NCBI GenBank assembly: GCA_946811185.2
Contig: OX328110.1
Span: 11,636,516-11,700,515 of the forward strand
Length of the DNA: 64,000 nt
Direction: 5' to 3'
DNA from: Hippopus hippopus
Taxonomy: Eukaryota > Mollusca > Bivalvia > Cardiida > Cardiidae
The translations under genes were made by a program, and so were the position numbers. Positions 53,296-62,822 of this stretch are shown here, piece after piece (position 1 is the stretch's first letter; every line of letters starts with the position of its first letter). A model generated the notes under the pieces. That model saw only the letters and a list, made by a program, of their open reading frames with translations. It had not been told where the DNA came from and searched no databases.

Positions 53296-53712
53296 CGGTA
53301 TTCTACCATTAAACAGTTCTGAATTGCATTCTATGTCTAATTAATGGCGTGCAACACGCAAAAAGGGGCATTCGGACATTTGCGTAAAGTGTCGTCTCGG
53401 ATCAGCCTGCGCAGTACGCATAGGCTAATCCGAAACGATACTTTCCGTTTTTATGTTATTTTCTGTTTTGCGCAAGTCTACTGTAGCACAAAATCTAATG
53501 TAGTCGTAAAGTGCCGTCTCGGATTAGCCTGCGCGAACTGCGCAGGCTGATTCAAGACGACACTTTACGCAAATGTCCGAATGCCCCTTTTCGCGTGTTG
53601 CAAGCCATTTTTGATTTAGAATGTAATTTTAGTTAGCCAATCAAAAATTTCGTTACTTTCAAAAGATTGAGAATAAGAACAAGAACTTCATTGAGAATAG
53701 TTGGTGAGTAGA
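53296..53712. mobile_element. MITE-F interrupted by MITE-D
   Basis: GGTATTCTACCATTAAACAG lies left of MITE-D; TTTTAGTTAGCCAATCAAAA and GAATAGTTGGTGAGTAGAC lie right of it. Confidence 0.65.
53345..53607. mobile_element. MITE-D
   Basis: TGGCGTGCAACACGCAAAAA to GTGTTGCAAGCCA. The middle spacer is inverted relative to the copy at 50383. Confidence 0.85.
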
Positions 53713-53715
53713 CTA

Positions 53716-54374
53716 CGTACCCTTGTTTGTACTTGATTTTTTTCACTAAGTACGATCAACCTCTACCTTTATGAGCTGTTGCTAGTAGCTACATTGGTCC
53801 AAACTGATATAACTAGCAAATAATGAACAAAAAACTTGTTTAGATCATGATATTCATGGATCCGCCAGTTTTCGTGTATTGTTCTACAGTTTTCAAACGT
53901 GAACTAGAGTGGGAATCAGCAATGCCTTACCTAAGGACAGTCATAGGCAACAAGTACCACGAGATCAAGACAGGGTTTCCTGATTTCAAAACAAACAACC
54001 TTATCCAATGAGCTACAGCGGGCTGTCCAAAATGGCAAACATGATACTTTTTTAATTTTAAATTCTTAAAAGGAAGTTTTGCTACATTATAATTTATCAA
54101 ACTATATACGGGTTACATCCAAAAAATGTGACTTTCACGACACCGGTAAGCTGTTGTCGGGTTCACAAATTTGCGACGTTGAATTAAAACATGTATTTTG
54201 AGGACAGGTTACCACTTCCGGTTTAGCACAGTCTATGTAGTTGCACGGTCGGAATGGATGTCGGGTAAAAGTCGTCGAGTTTCCACACACAGTATCTGAA
54301 ACCAAATTCCAGTAGTCATTATTTTTGGTGAATGTAATTCTTCATGTCCGAACATTATTGCAGATGTTTTGTTT
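53716..54374. other. Mostly unassigned, tRNA-like trace 53925-54020
   Basis: GATTTCAAAACAAACAACCTT and CAATGAGCTACAGCGGGC resemble a decayed reverse Pol III head. Confidence 0.35.
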
Positions 54375-54540
54375 GTTTCTATTGAGTTTAACACCGTTTC
54401 AACATTATTTTCGCTGAATCGCACTGGTCGTCGTATCATCTATCCATGCTTACCTGGATTTTATTTTACCTGTACTCCGTACATTAGTCTGCCACCGGCT
54501 GCTTTCCCGCGAAACCATTGTCGAAACAACGATACGAAAA
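54375..54540 (-). mobile_element. SINE-2 fragment
   Basis: GCTTACCTGGATTTTATTTT, CCACCGGCTGCTTTCCCGCG and AACCATTGTCGAAA match the SINE-2 body. Confidence 0.65.
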
Positions 54541-54660
54541 CTATCTCCGTATCGGTCAGTGTAGATCCAAGATCAGACTGCACATTCTGTGCAGTCTGAT
54601 CTTGATCTACGCTGTCCGCAAAAGGTCATTGAGTGGCGCTTAGCAATCTAAGGGCTAATT
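54541..54660 (-). mobile_element. MITE-A half with hairpin 54554-54617
   Basis: ATCTCCGTATCGG, the hairpin and GTGGCGCTTAGCAATCTAAG are present. The asymmetric arm is cut off by the SINE fragment. Confidence 0.75.
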
Positions 54661-54674
54661 TGTGTTATGACTAT

Positions 54675-54915
54675 ATATGCCAGTGCAACTGTCCTCACAA
54701 TCCCGATACTTTTTTCCATCAACTGCCTGCTTTCTCTCATTAAAAAAATATAAATAAATAAAAGCAAGGCTCGAGGGGTAAGAGAGGTATAAACCCTACG
54801 AAAATGAAGTCATCATTCTAACGTAAAAGTTTCGACCGAACCAAGCTTCGAACCGACAACTCTTGGATTCATATACTTGGACCTTATCACTGTGCTAACG
54901 GAGCTCAGCCATAGA
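54675..54915 (-). mobile_element. SINE-2-like element
   Basis: Minus strand: TTAGCACAGTGATAAGG (box A), GTTGTCGGTTCGAAGCTTGG (box B), and a body ending near TGACTATATATGCCAGTGCA. Confidence 0.65.
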
Positions 54916-55329
54916 AGATTTTTTTTTTTTTATAATTTGTAAAAGCAAAATTTCGTTTAAATTTTTAATGATGATGATGATGATGACGTTTATTACTATT
55001 ATTAGTAGTAGTATATACACATATTACTATTATCACCATTCCATGGAATACGTTACAGCAAGTACTTTTAATATACATGTACATCACCAAAATGTGCTCG
55101 AATAAAAAATCATAAAAACATCAATTTTCTACTAAAAAAAAAAATGTGCATGTGTGGGCGGAGTTTTTTTTTTTTGTAATTACTATTTCTGTCGCTATAC
55201 TTGACAGTACATGATATTTTTAGAAATCATACATAAGTCAAGTTTTTGAAGGAAAGAAAAAAATGCTTTCTCTAACCTTTTACTGAACATTCCACTGATA
55301 TAATTACACTAAGGAAGAAAGCTTTAAAA
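54916..55329. other. Unassigned, (GAT)n at 54967-54987
   Basis: AT-rich with T and A runs. Confidence 0.4.
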
Positions 55330-55398
55330 AATTGAGGGAACAGGAGAAAACGCTGGTTTTTGTCCAATTCTTTCTCAGTTTTCTACCTGTTCAAATAT

Positions 55399-55660
55399 AG
55401 CCTGCAACACGCGAAAAGGGACATTCGGACATTTGCGTAAAGTGTCTTCTCGGATCAGACTGCGCAATCCGCGCAGACTTATCCGAAACGATACTTTCCG
55501 TTTTTATGTAATTTTCTGTTTTGCGCAAGTCTGCTGTAGGCCAAAATCTAATGAAGTCGTAAAGTGCCGTCTCGGATTAGCCTGCGCGGACTGCGCAGGC
55601 TTATCCGAGACGACACTTTACGCAAATGTCTGAATGCCCCTTTTCGCCTGTTGCAAGCCA
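55399..55660. mobile_element. MITE-D
   Basis: AGCCTGCAACACGCGAAAAG to TTCGCCTGTTGCAAGCCA, with both hairpins. Confidence 0.85.
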
Positions 55661-55785
55661 ATTATCATCATTTTAGTCACATGTGCTTTTCGTCAAGAAA
55701 TGCTTCTATCGTGGCCAAGTCTATTACTGATCATTATAGAATTTTTCTCTTTTTTTTTTTGCGAGAACATGTTACAAAGAAGCGG

Positions 55786-55853
55786 AAACTGTAGATCTAT
55801 AGAATCAGACTGCACGCGTTCTGTGCAATATCATCTTGATCTACACTATTCTG
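55786..55853. mobile_element. MITE-A relic hairpin
   Basis: AACTGTAGATCTATAGAATC with ATCATCTTGATCTACACTAT. Confidence 0.55.
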
Positions 55854-56146
55854 AAAACTAACATCACTCGTGAAAGGCGCTCTAAAGTTTTTTATTTATG
55901 AATGGAAAAACTTTGTGTGAAAAGGAGTATAAACTTATAGCAAACAGTCTGTCTGTTTCATCGAAAGTTTTTAAAAGCTACTCGTATTTGCAATGGGAGG
56001 TGTTAAAAATGTTGTATTTTTATCGAATTTCATCAGGTTAAGCATGATAAAATGTGTGAATGACGCATTCAATTTTCATTCACAAAAAAAATTATCTTTT
56101 TACTGAATATCACTATTTTTACCCGTGTAGACTCACTGCTGTGCGA
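55854..56146. other. Unassigned sequence
   Basis: No structure is recognised. Confidence 0.3.
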
Positions 56147-56334
56147 AAGACTCAATGTGGCTTTTTCAATTGCGGACAGTGTAGATCAAGATCAGAACGT
56201 GCAGTCTGATCTTGGATGTCAACTGTCAAATGGCGGTCAGATAGTTTCGCCGAAAAGATCTTTACAACAGCACATTTTTGGATTTTGTTATCGACTGGAA
56301 ATTTTCGTTTCATTTAAGAGTTGAAAATTATATA
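56147..56334 (+). mobile_element. MITE-A abutting the Tc1 element
   Basis: Hairpin 56174-56228 has lost the inner part of one arm. The right arm (TTGTTATCGACTGGAAATTT, CATTTAAGAGTTG) runs up to the Tc1 left end. Confidence 0.65.
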
Positions 56335-57854
56335 TACTACTCAAAGTTTGCAAAGCACCAAGAATATTGTTGAACATATTTTAGGTTGTAGTTAATTTTT
56401 TAGTATTTTTTTCTTGTTGAACATGTACCTTGTGGTTTATTTATTTTGTATATAAATATTTTACATATACGTATGTTATGCACTCTTTCGATTTTATTTT
56501 CATTTTTAACTGGATGGTCACTAAAACGGTTGATTTTCCAAAACGAGTAAAAAGTGGAATTGCGAAAACTAGTGATTAATTTGGTATGGGCCTGATAAAA
56601 GTATGTGACCAGTTACTATCAATGACAGCTCGGCATCGTCTTCGCGTGCCCCAAATTAGGTTTTGGATGACCATTTGTGGCTAGAAGTGACGGGCTGGAA
56701 TACGGATCTGTAACTCATTCCACATGTGTTCGATTGGATTTAAGTCGGGGGAACGGAATTGCCAATCTATAAGCTGGATACCCTTCCTTTGCAAATATTC
56801 TTGGACAATATGGGCCGTGTGAGGACGCGCATTACCGTCCATTAAAATGAACCCATCGCAAACAGCACCAGCATATAACCTTACCTTTGTGACCAGAATT
56901 TCATCTCGATACCGCTGGGCAGTCAATGTGCTTTGATCGAGCACAACCAGGTCAGTTCGCCCATCCCAGCTTATCCCATCCCATACCATGATAGAGCCGC
57001 CCCCATACCGATCATGCTCAGCAGTTTTTGCTGCATGAAACCTCTCCTCTGGCCTTCTCCAAACTTGAACACGCATATCCGCTTAGTCCAAGCGGGACTC
57101 AATTGTGAAGAGGACAGGTCGCCAACCCATTCTCCCCCAACCAACATGGTCCATCGCCCAAGCAAACTTATGCTGACAGTTGTTTGGAGATAGGGGGATA
57201 CGAATACATGGTCCTCTCGATCGGAGGCCACCTTCGTGCAACCGTGTGCATACGGTTTGAGTCGAAACTCTGAGCCCAGAAGCATTTTGAAGGTCAAAAC
57301 GCAGTTGAGCTGCAATCGTAAAGCGGTTTCACCGAGCCTGGATGACCAAATATCGATCATCAACTGCAGATGTAGCCCTTCTCCTGCCACCACCATGTCG
57401 CCTGATATGTGTACCATACTGCTGGTACCTCGCCCACGCTCTGATGATAACAGTGTGGTGCACACCAAGTGCCTCACCAACCTCACGATGAAGAGCCCCT
57501 TGTTCTAACCTTCCAACTGCCCGCCACATGTCTGCTTCTGATAATTGTCTTCTGACTTTCGCATTTGGCGTATTAAAGTCAAAAACGTTCAGCCTTTCAT
57601 ACGAAAATGGAGAATAAAGAGTGTACACAAGTTTGGTACATATATCTAGTGTCTCGAAACACTATGAAAATTGGAGGTATCTGCATTTACAAGACTTGCA
57701 CGAAGGATTTGCCTGTCATACAGGGCAACGTGTGTACTGGAGATCTTTTCAATACACCGCTGAATGATTTCCTATATTAACATCACAAAAATATAGAATA
57801 CAGAGTCTGCCATGATGCTAGGAAATCACGGTGCTTAGCAAACTTTGAGTAGTA
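56335..57854 (-). mobile_element. Tc1/mariner-type element, full length, inactive
   Basis: The 1520-bp element has terminal inverted repeats TACTACTCAAAGTTTGC followed by A/T and AAGCACC (25 bp, one mismatch), flanked by TA at 56333-56334 and 57855-57856. It carries a single transposase frame on the minus strand. TIR and TA target fit Tc1/mariner. The near-identical TIRs contrast with a disabled transposase. Confidence 0.9.
56681..57628 (-). pseudogene. Tc1-like transposase pseudogene
   Basis: One continuous minus-strand frame of about 315 codons is broken by two in-frame stops: TGA at 57331-57329 and TAA at 57085-57083. The N-terminal part (about 57530-57340) is a helix-turn-helix DNA-binding region (LSEADMWRAVGRLEQG, LGVHHTVIIRAWARYQ). 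The C-terminal half is the DDE catalytic domain (GGSIMVWDGIS, NARPHTAHIV, SPDLNPIEHMWNEL). The motif normally VLFTDESRF reads VLFTIESRL, so the first catalytic Asp is Ile. The next motif reads MDGNARPH where MDDN or QDN is usual, so the second Asp may be lost as well or shifted by one residue (35 instead of 34 residues before the Glu). The Glu of PIEH is kept. No convincing start codon is seen; the family normally begins shortly before LSEADMW. It cannot make active transposase as it stands. Confidence 0.9.
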
Positions 57855-58397
57855 TAATTAAATCTATGTACAGTTTCGTATTTAACATTTTTACATATCA
57901 GCGTAATGTATCGAGAGTTTTCGTCGAACTATTTATCTTTGTTGACGTTGCATTAGTTCTTTGTTACATGATTGATGCAAGCGCTTTTCATGTTTTGCCT
58001 ATTTTTCGTTTCTCCACAGTCTGTCCGTTATTTCACAGAAATCAGTGCACCTATCGTGCGTACCTTGTTTCTTTTTTTAACTGGTTCCACTTTTTGCATT
58101 ACTAATGATAATTATGGTGATGGACTAGATGATTATGATAATGATGATGATGATAATGTTGAATAGCATGGACATTTACGATAATTTAAACGAATCACGA
58201 TATCAGCCTCTGCCAACAATTATCAATCATAAAATTCATGATAAAATAGGGTGGCAGGTGAACACGCCCATTTTAAAAGCAATTGCAAAATATTTTTCAT
58301 TGCAATTTCATAACGATATGTCAAATCATAGGAAGTGACGTTATTATCTTTATAGTTCAATGAGTAGTACAAATTGAAATATATTTCTACAAAAAAC
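57855..58397. other. Unassigned, (GAT)n near 58122-58155
   Basis: AT-rich flank between the Tc1 element and the Ig gene. Missing 3' exons of that gene could lie here or further left, but none is seen. Confidence 0.4.
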
Positions 58398-58518
58398 AGG
58401 GTTGTATTCATCATTCATTTACAACGTATCACAATTTCTGATTGGCTAAACCATTTGGCTCAACCAATCAGAAATAGCATGCTTTAGAAATTCAGAAGTT
58501 TCTTTGTATTAATCATTG
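58398..58518. mobile_element. MITE-F, short copy at a splice donor
   Basis: GTTGTATTCATCATTCATTT to TTGTATTAATCATTGAAG, with centre GGCTAAACCATTTGGCTCAACC. It ends about 8 bp from the donor of the exon at 58528. Confidence 0.75.
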
Positions 58519-58527
58519 AAGACCTAC

Positions 58528-58653
58528 CTGGTATGATATTGATCTCTTCAGTCCTTGAAAAGACGACTCCATCTTGGTTCAAAATGGCCGGCGTGTCAAC
58601 AACTCCGCAGCGAATAATCGTGGAATTTAGATTGATCGTATCGTTTAAATATT
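58528..58653 (-). CDS. Ig-superfamily gene, exon 4 visible (end of Ig domain 2)
   Basis: The 126-nt, 42-codon exon lies between acceptor TTCTTTTTACAG and donor GTAGGT, phase 1 at both ends, continuing the exon at 59732-59953. It supplies the second half of Ig-like domain 2. LNSTIIRC carries the probable second disulfide Cys. NDT and NST are possible N-glycosylation sequons, fitting an extracellular location. The final residues (EEINIIPG) look like the last Ig strand before a linker. The following exon is not identified: a further Ig domain, a membrane anchor or a stop should come next on the left. Phase 1-1 exons are typical of extracellular modules. The protein's specific identity is not recognisable. 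Confidence 0.8.
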
Positions 58654-58729
58654 CTGTAAAAAGAACCAATCGATTAGAATAAGTTCAAGACTTTTGGTGA
58701 GTGAAAAAAGCTGTAATTTTTCACAGTTT

Positions 58730-58935
58730 TAAGTCTTTACCACATGATTTAACTTTAGAATCGTCCATTTTGAACACAAATGGAAAGGATAAAACAGACA
58801 ATGAAATGAGTCCATAAAAAGGTAGAAAACCATGAGGTTATACCTATTTTGTCCTTTTACCGTTATTTTTTTTTATTTTAAGGTTTCCTTTCTCGAGACC
58901 ATTTAAACAAGGAATTGTTTGGTGAAGTGTTGAGA
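58730..58935 (+). mobile_element. MITE-B, degenerate, in intron
   Basis: TTAAGTCTTTACCACATGAT to GGAATTGTTTGGTGAAGTG; the hairpin is almost gone. Confidence 0.6.
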
Positions 58936-58944
58936 AACACGTAC

Positions 58945-59155
58945 TAAACAATCCCGCGTTTTACAGACCCTGAAAAAGAACGCTTCATAAAACATTGTGG
59001 GAAAAGAAGAAAATGCTAGCATTTTCTCCTTTTCCCACAATGTTTTCTACCCTTCCAAAAACAAAGTTCAGGTTTTCAGTCACATTTAAACTTGTCGCCT
59101 ACAAATGCTTTCGATTTAAACAAAGTTGAAATTGTATTGTTTTGTGAAGAATAAT
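58945..59155 (-). mobile_element. MITE-B with loop deleted, in intron
   Basis: Core 58989-59047: GAAGAAAATGCTAGCATTTT. The GGTTACC loop is missing so the arms meet directly. Confidence 0.75.
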
Positions 59156-59508
59156 AGCACTCACATGACCGTTTTCATTTCCTTGCACATCACATGTAAA
59201 ATACCCTCCACGCACGGAAGCATATGAGAAAACAGAAATTTTCTCAATTCCACGTGGTAAAGCGTGGTTTCCCCTTTGGGTATTCCATGGCTCAGTGTTT
59301 ATGGCGTTTGCGACGCATTTCTGTGAGGAAATTTCCTTTCAATAGACACTGCAGAGCCTACCAAAGCCCAGAAAATAAAATAGTTCATTTGTTTTTGTTA
59401 TTTTTTTAATTTGTTTGTTTGTTTGAGATGCCTGGAGCTCTGTCGAAGTTAAACTGAGCAACAAGAAAACTACAAGGGACTTTCCGCTTTTCGAACCAAA
59501 GTACCAGG
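59156..59508. other. Intronic sequence, unassigned
   Basis: No element is recognised between exons 3 and 4. Confidence 0.35.
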
Positions 59509-59683
59509 ACCTGTATTAACCAACCATTAATAACCGCATTCTTTGTCTAAATCAAAATTTAGAAAGTAACACATTTTTTTCAAACTCAAAAATTGCTCTA
59601 CTTTGAAATTTAGAAAATTTTGCAATATTCTTGATAATTTGTCAAAGAATATTATAAAGAACGGTTTATGAATACGGGCCCTA
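59509..59683. mobile_element. MITE-F, in intron
   Basis: GACCTGTATTAACCAACCAT to GGTTTATGAATACGGGCCC; 48 bp from the donor of exon 3. Confidence 0.75.
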
Positions 59684-59731
59684 GTACCCACGCCATGTAC
59701 TTTACCACCAATCTGACGTAGTCTGGCTTAC

Positions 59732-59953
59732 CTCCAAAACTGACTCGAACAATTTTACTGCAAGGTCCCGCTAGAGTTATATTTTCGACGATGGGTGAGC
59801 TCAAAAAAGTCTCAAATCTGTCTTTTGTAGGGTATTGGATTTGCAGGAATAATCTGCCAGCAGGGTACCCAAGGTTAGCAACACAATGTGGGTCTACAGG
59901 CTTAGAACTTTCAAACAAATTGTCCGGTACAACGGCCTGGACAATAGGAATAT
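59732..59953 (-). CDS. Ig-superfamily gene, exon 3 visible (start of Ig domain 2)
   Basis: The 222-nt exon runs from acceptor TATATTTTCAG to donor GTAAGC, phase 1 at both ends (74 codons' worth). It opens with PIVQAVVP, a typical first Ig strand, then has PHCVANLGYPAGRLFLQI, where Cys, the GYPAG turn and the hydrophobic strand match the B-C region of C2-type Ig domains such as those in nectin- or CD80-like proteins. A second Cys (LAGPCSKIV) is extra and could pair elsewhere. ENIT is a glycosylation sequon. It joins in frame to exon 2 (phase 1) upstream and exon 4 (phase 1) downstream, so domain 2 is split by an intron. Confidence 0.85.
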
Positions 59954-59984
59954 CTGAAAATATACATGAATATACATAGAATTT

Positions 59985-60080
59985 TGTTTGAGTTTAACAT
60001 TGTCATTTCAATTGTTTCACGGCAGACAGCGCACCTATTTATGTATATTTTAAGTATTTATGTGTTCCTGGAATTTCTTT
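59985..60080 (-). mobile_element. SINE fragment, in intron
   Basis: GAGTTTAACATTGTCATTTC, GCAGACAGCGCACCTATTTA and GTGTTCCTGGAATTTC match SINE-2 tails. Confidence 0.55.
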
Positions 60081-60609
60081 GATAAATGATTTTCACAACA
60101 CTCATTTCAAGTGAACATTTAATGGGTTCAAAAGCAAATGATAATCAATATCTGTTACTGCTGTGAATTCATTAATAATCTTTTTGAGAGTAAGTTATGA
60201 AATATGGCAGTTTTCTATCCACCTTTTACTTTTCATTTCGTCTTTGTTTCTCTGTCCATTTAAAATGAATCACATCATTTTATGACATATCCTTCCTATG
60301 TCCTATTGTATGGTTGCGAGTTTTGTTATCGTATACACGTTTGAGATGAGATTATCTGAGGTGATTTACTAAATCTTTTTAGTAGTGCTCGTTATTTAAA
60401 AACAAGCAAGTCCCAAGTTTCCCTATCAATTGTAAGTTTCCTTATCAATTTCAAGTTAACACTGTCGCTACTCTTACAGTCCAAACACGGTTTTGTATTC
60501 CGACGGACTCACCTATCGATATGAACATAGTACTATACCCATTTATAACGATGGGAATGGAGACAAAAAGAAAACAACGATAAATGAAAACAGTTAAAAA
60601 ATAGCTTAC
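60081..60609. other. Intronic sequence, unassigned
   Basis: A local direct repeat TCCCTATCAATT/TCCTTATCAATT lies near 60420. Nothing else is seen. Confidence 0.35.
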
Positions 60610-60793
60610 CAAAAACCTGAACGAAATCACTTCTCTCAGACAATACTATTTCGGGCGACTCTAGTACCCTGACGGTGTAATTGCCTTCGTCATCACAGAC
60701 TACTGAAGGTATGTCGAGATATATTATAGCTGAATCGTCTCCAAACACACTATCATGGGAAATGGTAAGCGAGCTGAAGCCTCGATTGGGTAT
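60610..60793 (-). CDS. Ig-superfamily gene, exon 2 visible (second half of Ig domain 1)
   Basis: The 184-nt exon starts after acceptor TTTCTATCATCAG in phase 0 and ends at donor GTAAGC in phase 1. Its 61 codons give the D-E-F-G part of a V-like Ig domain: FSSLTISHDS, then AIIYLDIPSVVCDDEGNYTV. DDEGNYTV fits the conserved D-x-G-x-Y motif, but the residue two after Tyr, normally the disulfide Cys, is Val. A Cys occurs two residues before the first Asp of DDEG. GNYT is a sequon. SDFVQVF ends the domain. It joins exon 1 in phase 0 across a 2.0-kb intron filled with repeats. Confidence 0.85.
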
Positions 60794-60907
60794 CTGATGA
60801 TAGAAACACAGGCAGCCTATTTTATAACGCATGTACACATGTAATGTTACAACATGAAAGCGACTTTTTTAGTCTTCCCGCAATTTTCTTTTTTTTTTTT
60901 TAAATAT

Positions 60908-60966
60908 TGAGTCAAACGAGAAACTGCTCGTGAAGAGCAATGTCTTCTTTGCCACAACGTTTTCAG
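60908..60966. mobile_element. MITE-B core relic, in intron
   Basis: ACGAGAAACTGCTCGTGAAG and CTTCTTTGCCACAACGTTTT. Confidence 0.5.
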
Positions 60967-61110
60967 ATGCATTCTTATTGTACATACAGATCTTTGTTAT
61001 GATGAAACTTCGCTATTTCTAAAGTCCTCTATAGATTTGTCACAGGAAGTAAGAGAGTGTTGCTTTACTTTGCTGTGTTACCTTATTGGTTTTTACTAGC
61101 CGTGCTTTAA

Positions 61111-61321
61111 GGATAGGGCACCCTAATGGGATTGGTGTAACATCGCCTTTCATGGCCGAAAAAACGCAGGGATTCGGCTAAGACTCGGGCAATCCGTAAA
61201 CGATCGGCCGATACACGCTGGTTCCCCGCATCGATTACGGATTACCCGAGTCTTAGCCGAATCCGTACGATTTTGGCGATGAAAGGCGATGTTACACGAA
61301 TCCCATTAGAGTGCCCTATCC
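61111..61321. mobile_element. MITE-C, best copy, in intron
   Basis: TTAA at 61107-61110 and 61322-61325. Ends GGATAGGGCACCCTAATGGG and CCCATTAGAGTGCCCTATCC; inner arms GATTCGGCTAAGACTCGGG and CCCGAGTCTTAGCCGAATCC. Confidence 0.9.
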
Positions 61322-61341
61322 TTAACAAGTCACTTGATTTC

Positions 61342-61537
61342 AGGGTCCGTATTCAGCAATCATTCTTAAGAATGTTCTTGGTCTTATTCTCCAGATTTTT
61401 ATAAATTTGAAAGAAACACAATTTCTGATTGGCTAAACCAAATGGTTTAGCCAATCAGAAGTTGTGTCACTTTCAAATTTAGAAAATCTTGAACAGTAAG
61501 ACTAAGAATGTTCTGAAGAACGGTTGTTGAATACGTA
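61342..61537. mobile_element. MITE-F, nearly perfect palindrome, in intron
   Basis: AGGGTCCGTATTCAGCAATC to CGGTTGTTGAATACG with a continuous centre GGCTAAACCAAATGGTTTAG. Confidence 0.85.
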
Positions 61538-61699
61538 AAACTAATTGGTAGATGGGTTGACTAGCACTTTGAAGTGCACGTAAATGTATGTTCAGATTAA
61601 TGTTTCTAAAGACTTCTATTACAAACTTTTCATACGAGTACTATGAACCTTCACTATCCGTAGACTTGGAGTAATTCAGAAAGTTTTTTCGTGGATCGG

Positions 61700-61920
61700 T
61701 GCATAACCCTTCACCAAACAATTCTAAGTTTTAACCATCCTGACCGAGATGGATTTTGAAAACATTGTGGAAAAAGGAAAAAAAAATTGCTTGTGACCAG
61801 CATTTTTCCTTTTCCAACAAATTTTTGTACCCTTTTTAAGATAGGTTTCAATACTTGAGTTACACTTAATTTGTCATCTGGAAACGCTTTCAATCTGCAC
61901 AATTTAGTTGAAACTCATTT
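61700..61920 (-). mobile_element. MITE-B, in intron
   Basis: ACCCTTCACCAAACAATTCT to AATTTGTCATCTGGAAACGC; core about 61755-61825. Confidence 0.65.
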
Positions 61921-61984
61921 ATTTTACATCGACTGTTAAACAAGTTTTTATTTTTTTAACATATTAATCACTCTCGATGTTAGC

Positions 61985-62134
61985 TGTCTGGAAACCATTA
62001 GAAAAGTAACACAACTCCTGACTGGCTAAACCAAATGGTTTAGCCAATCAGGATTTGTGTTACTTTCAAATTTAGAAAATTCTGGTGAATAAGACTAAGA
62101 ACGTTCTTAAGAACGATTTGTGAATATAGACCGA
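61985..62134. mobile_element. MITE-F, left-truncated, in intron
   Basis: CACAACTCCTGACTGGCTAA, palindromic centre AACCAAATGGTTTAGCC, and AAGAACGTTCTTAAGAACGA. Confidence 0.8.
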
Positions 62135-62149
62135 GGACTCGCTCCGTTA

Positions 62150-62445
62150 TATGGGTGGTTCCAAAGGTTGACCGCGTTCATCACGAGATTCTAACCCAGA
62201 ACCGTGTGCGAGGCTGACTCTGTTCCACTACACCATCATTTCCCGCTAAATATGAATAAATCTAGATACTTGTCGTCTGGTAAAGGTTAAGACGGTTGAA
62301 ATGTTATTAGAAAATCTTGCTTCGATCCCAGCTGGCGTTTCTAGTCACATAGGAGTGTACCTTGGCACGAACCTACAAAGCCCAAGCCCAGTCTCGGTGA
62401 AATCCAAGAAAGATGTAAGAAGGGACTTACAGTAATAGACATGTT
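62150..62445. mobile_element. tRNA-like SINE remnants, in intron
   Basis: A reverse head (box B-like TGGGTTAGAATCTCG on the minus strand) at 62160-62245 and a forward body (GCTTCGATCCCAGC, then CCCAGTCTCGGTGAAATCC) at 62315-62420. Confidence 0.5.
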
Positions 62446-62546
62446 ACTAAAACACCGTTTCAGTCAACCTTAGCCTAAACTGCTTAGTAACAACCCTGAT
62501 GATTAACACTGACAAGCGTAGATCGCTCTTTAACCATTTCAATAAT

Positions 62547-62809
62547 TAAAGCCCCAAATAACGGCCAATAGTAGAAAAATGACTTTTAGAATTAGGCCAG
62601 AAGTTGCTAGGTAGCGCTATCATTTGTTTACTTTTTCCTGGTTTTAAATAAAATTCATTTTTCTACCGGCGACTAATACTTGGATCAACCGTACAACAAC
62701 AGATTGTCTTTTTCGCAATAATTTCAATGCTTTTAAAAGATATGACTGAAGTTCAAATACATTTTAATACCCACTTTGTTTACTTTTGGCCGCTACTAGG
62801 CCTATAAGG
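62547..62809. mobile_element. MITE-H, 5'-shortened, next to a splice donor
   Basis: TTTACTTTTTCCTGGTTTTA, GCGACTAATACTTGGATCAA and end CTACTAGGCCTATAAGG. It stops 12 bp from the donor GT of exon 1. Confidence 0.75.
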
Positions 62810-62822
62810 ATGGCAGACTTAC

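Noticed and set aside
56971..57486. 171-residue reverse frame across the transposase
   Set aside because: It is out of frame with the recognisable helix-turn-helix and DDE motifs, which lie in another frame containing two stops.
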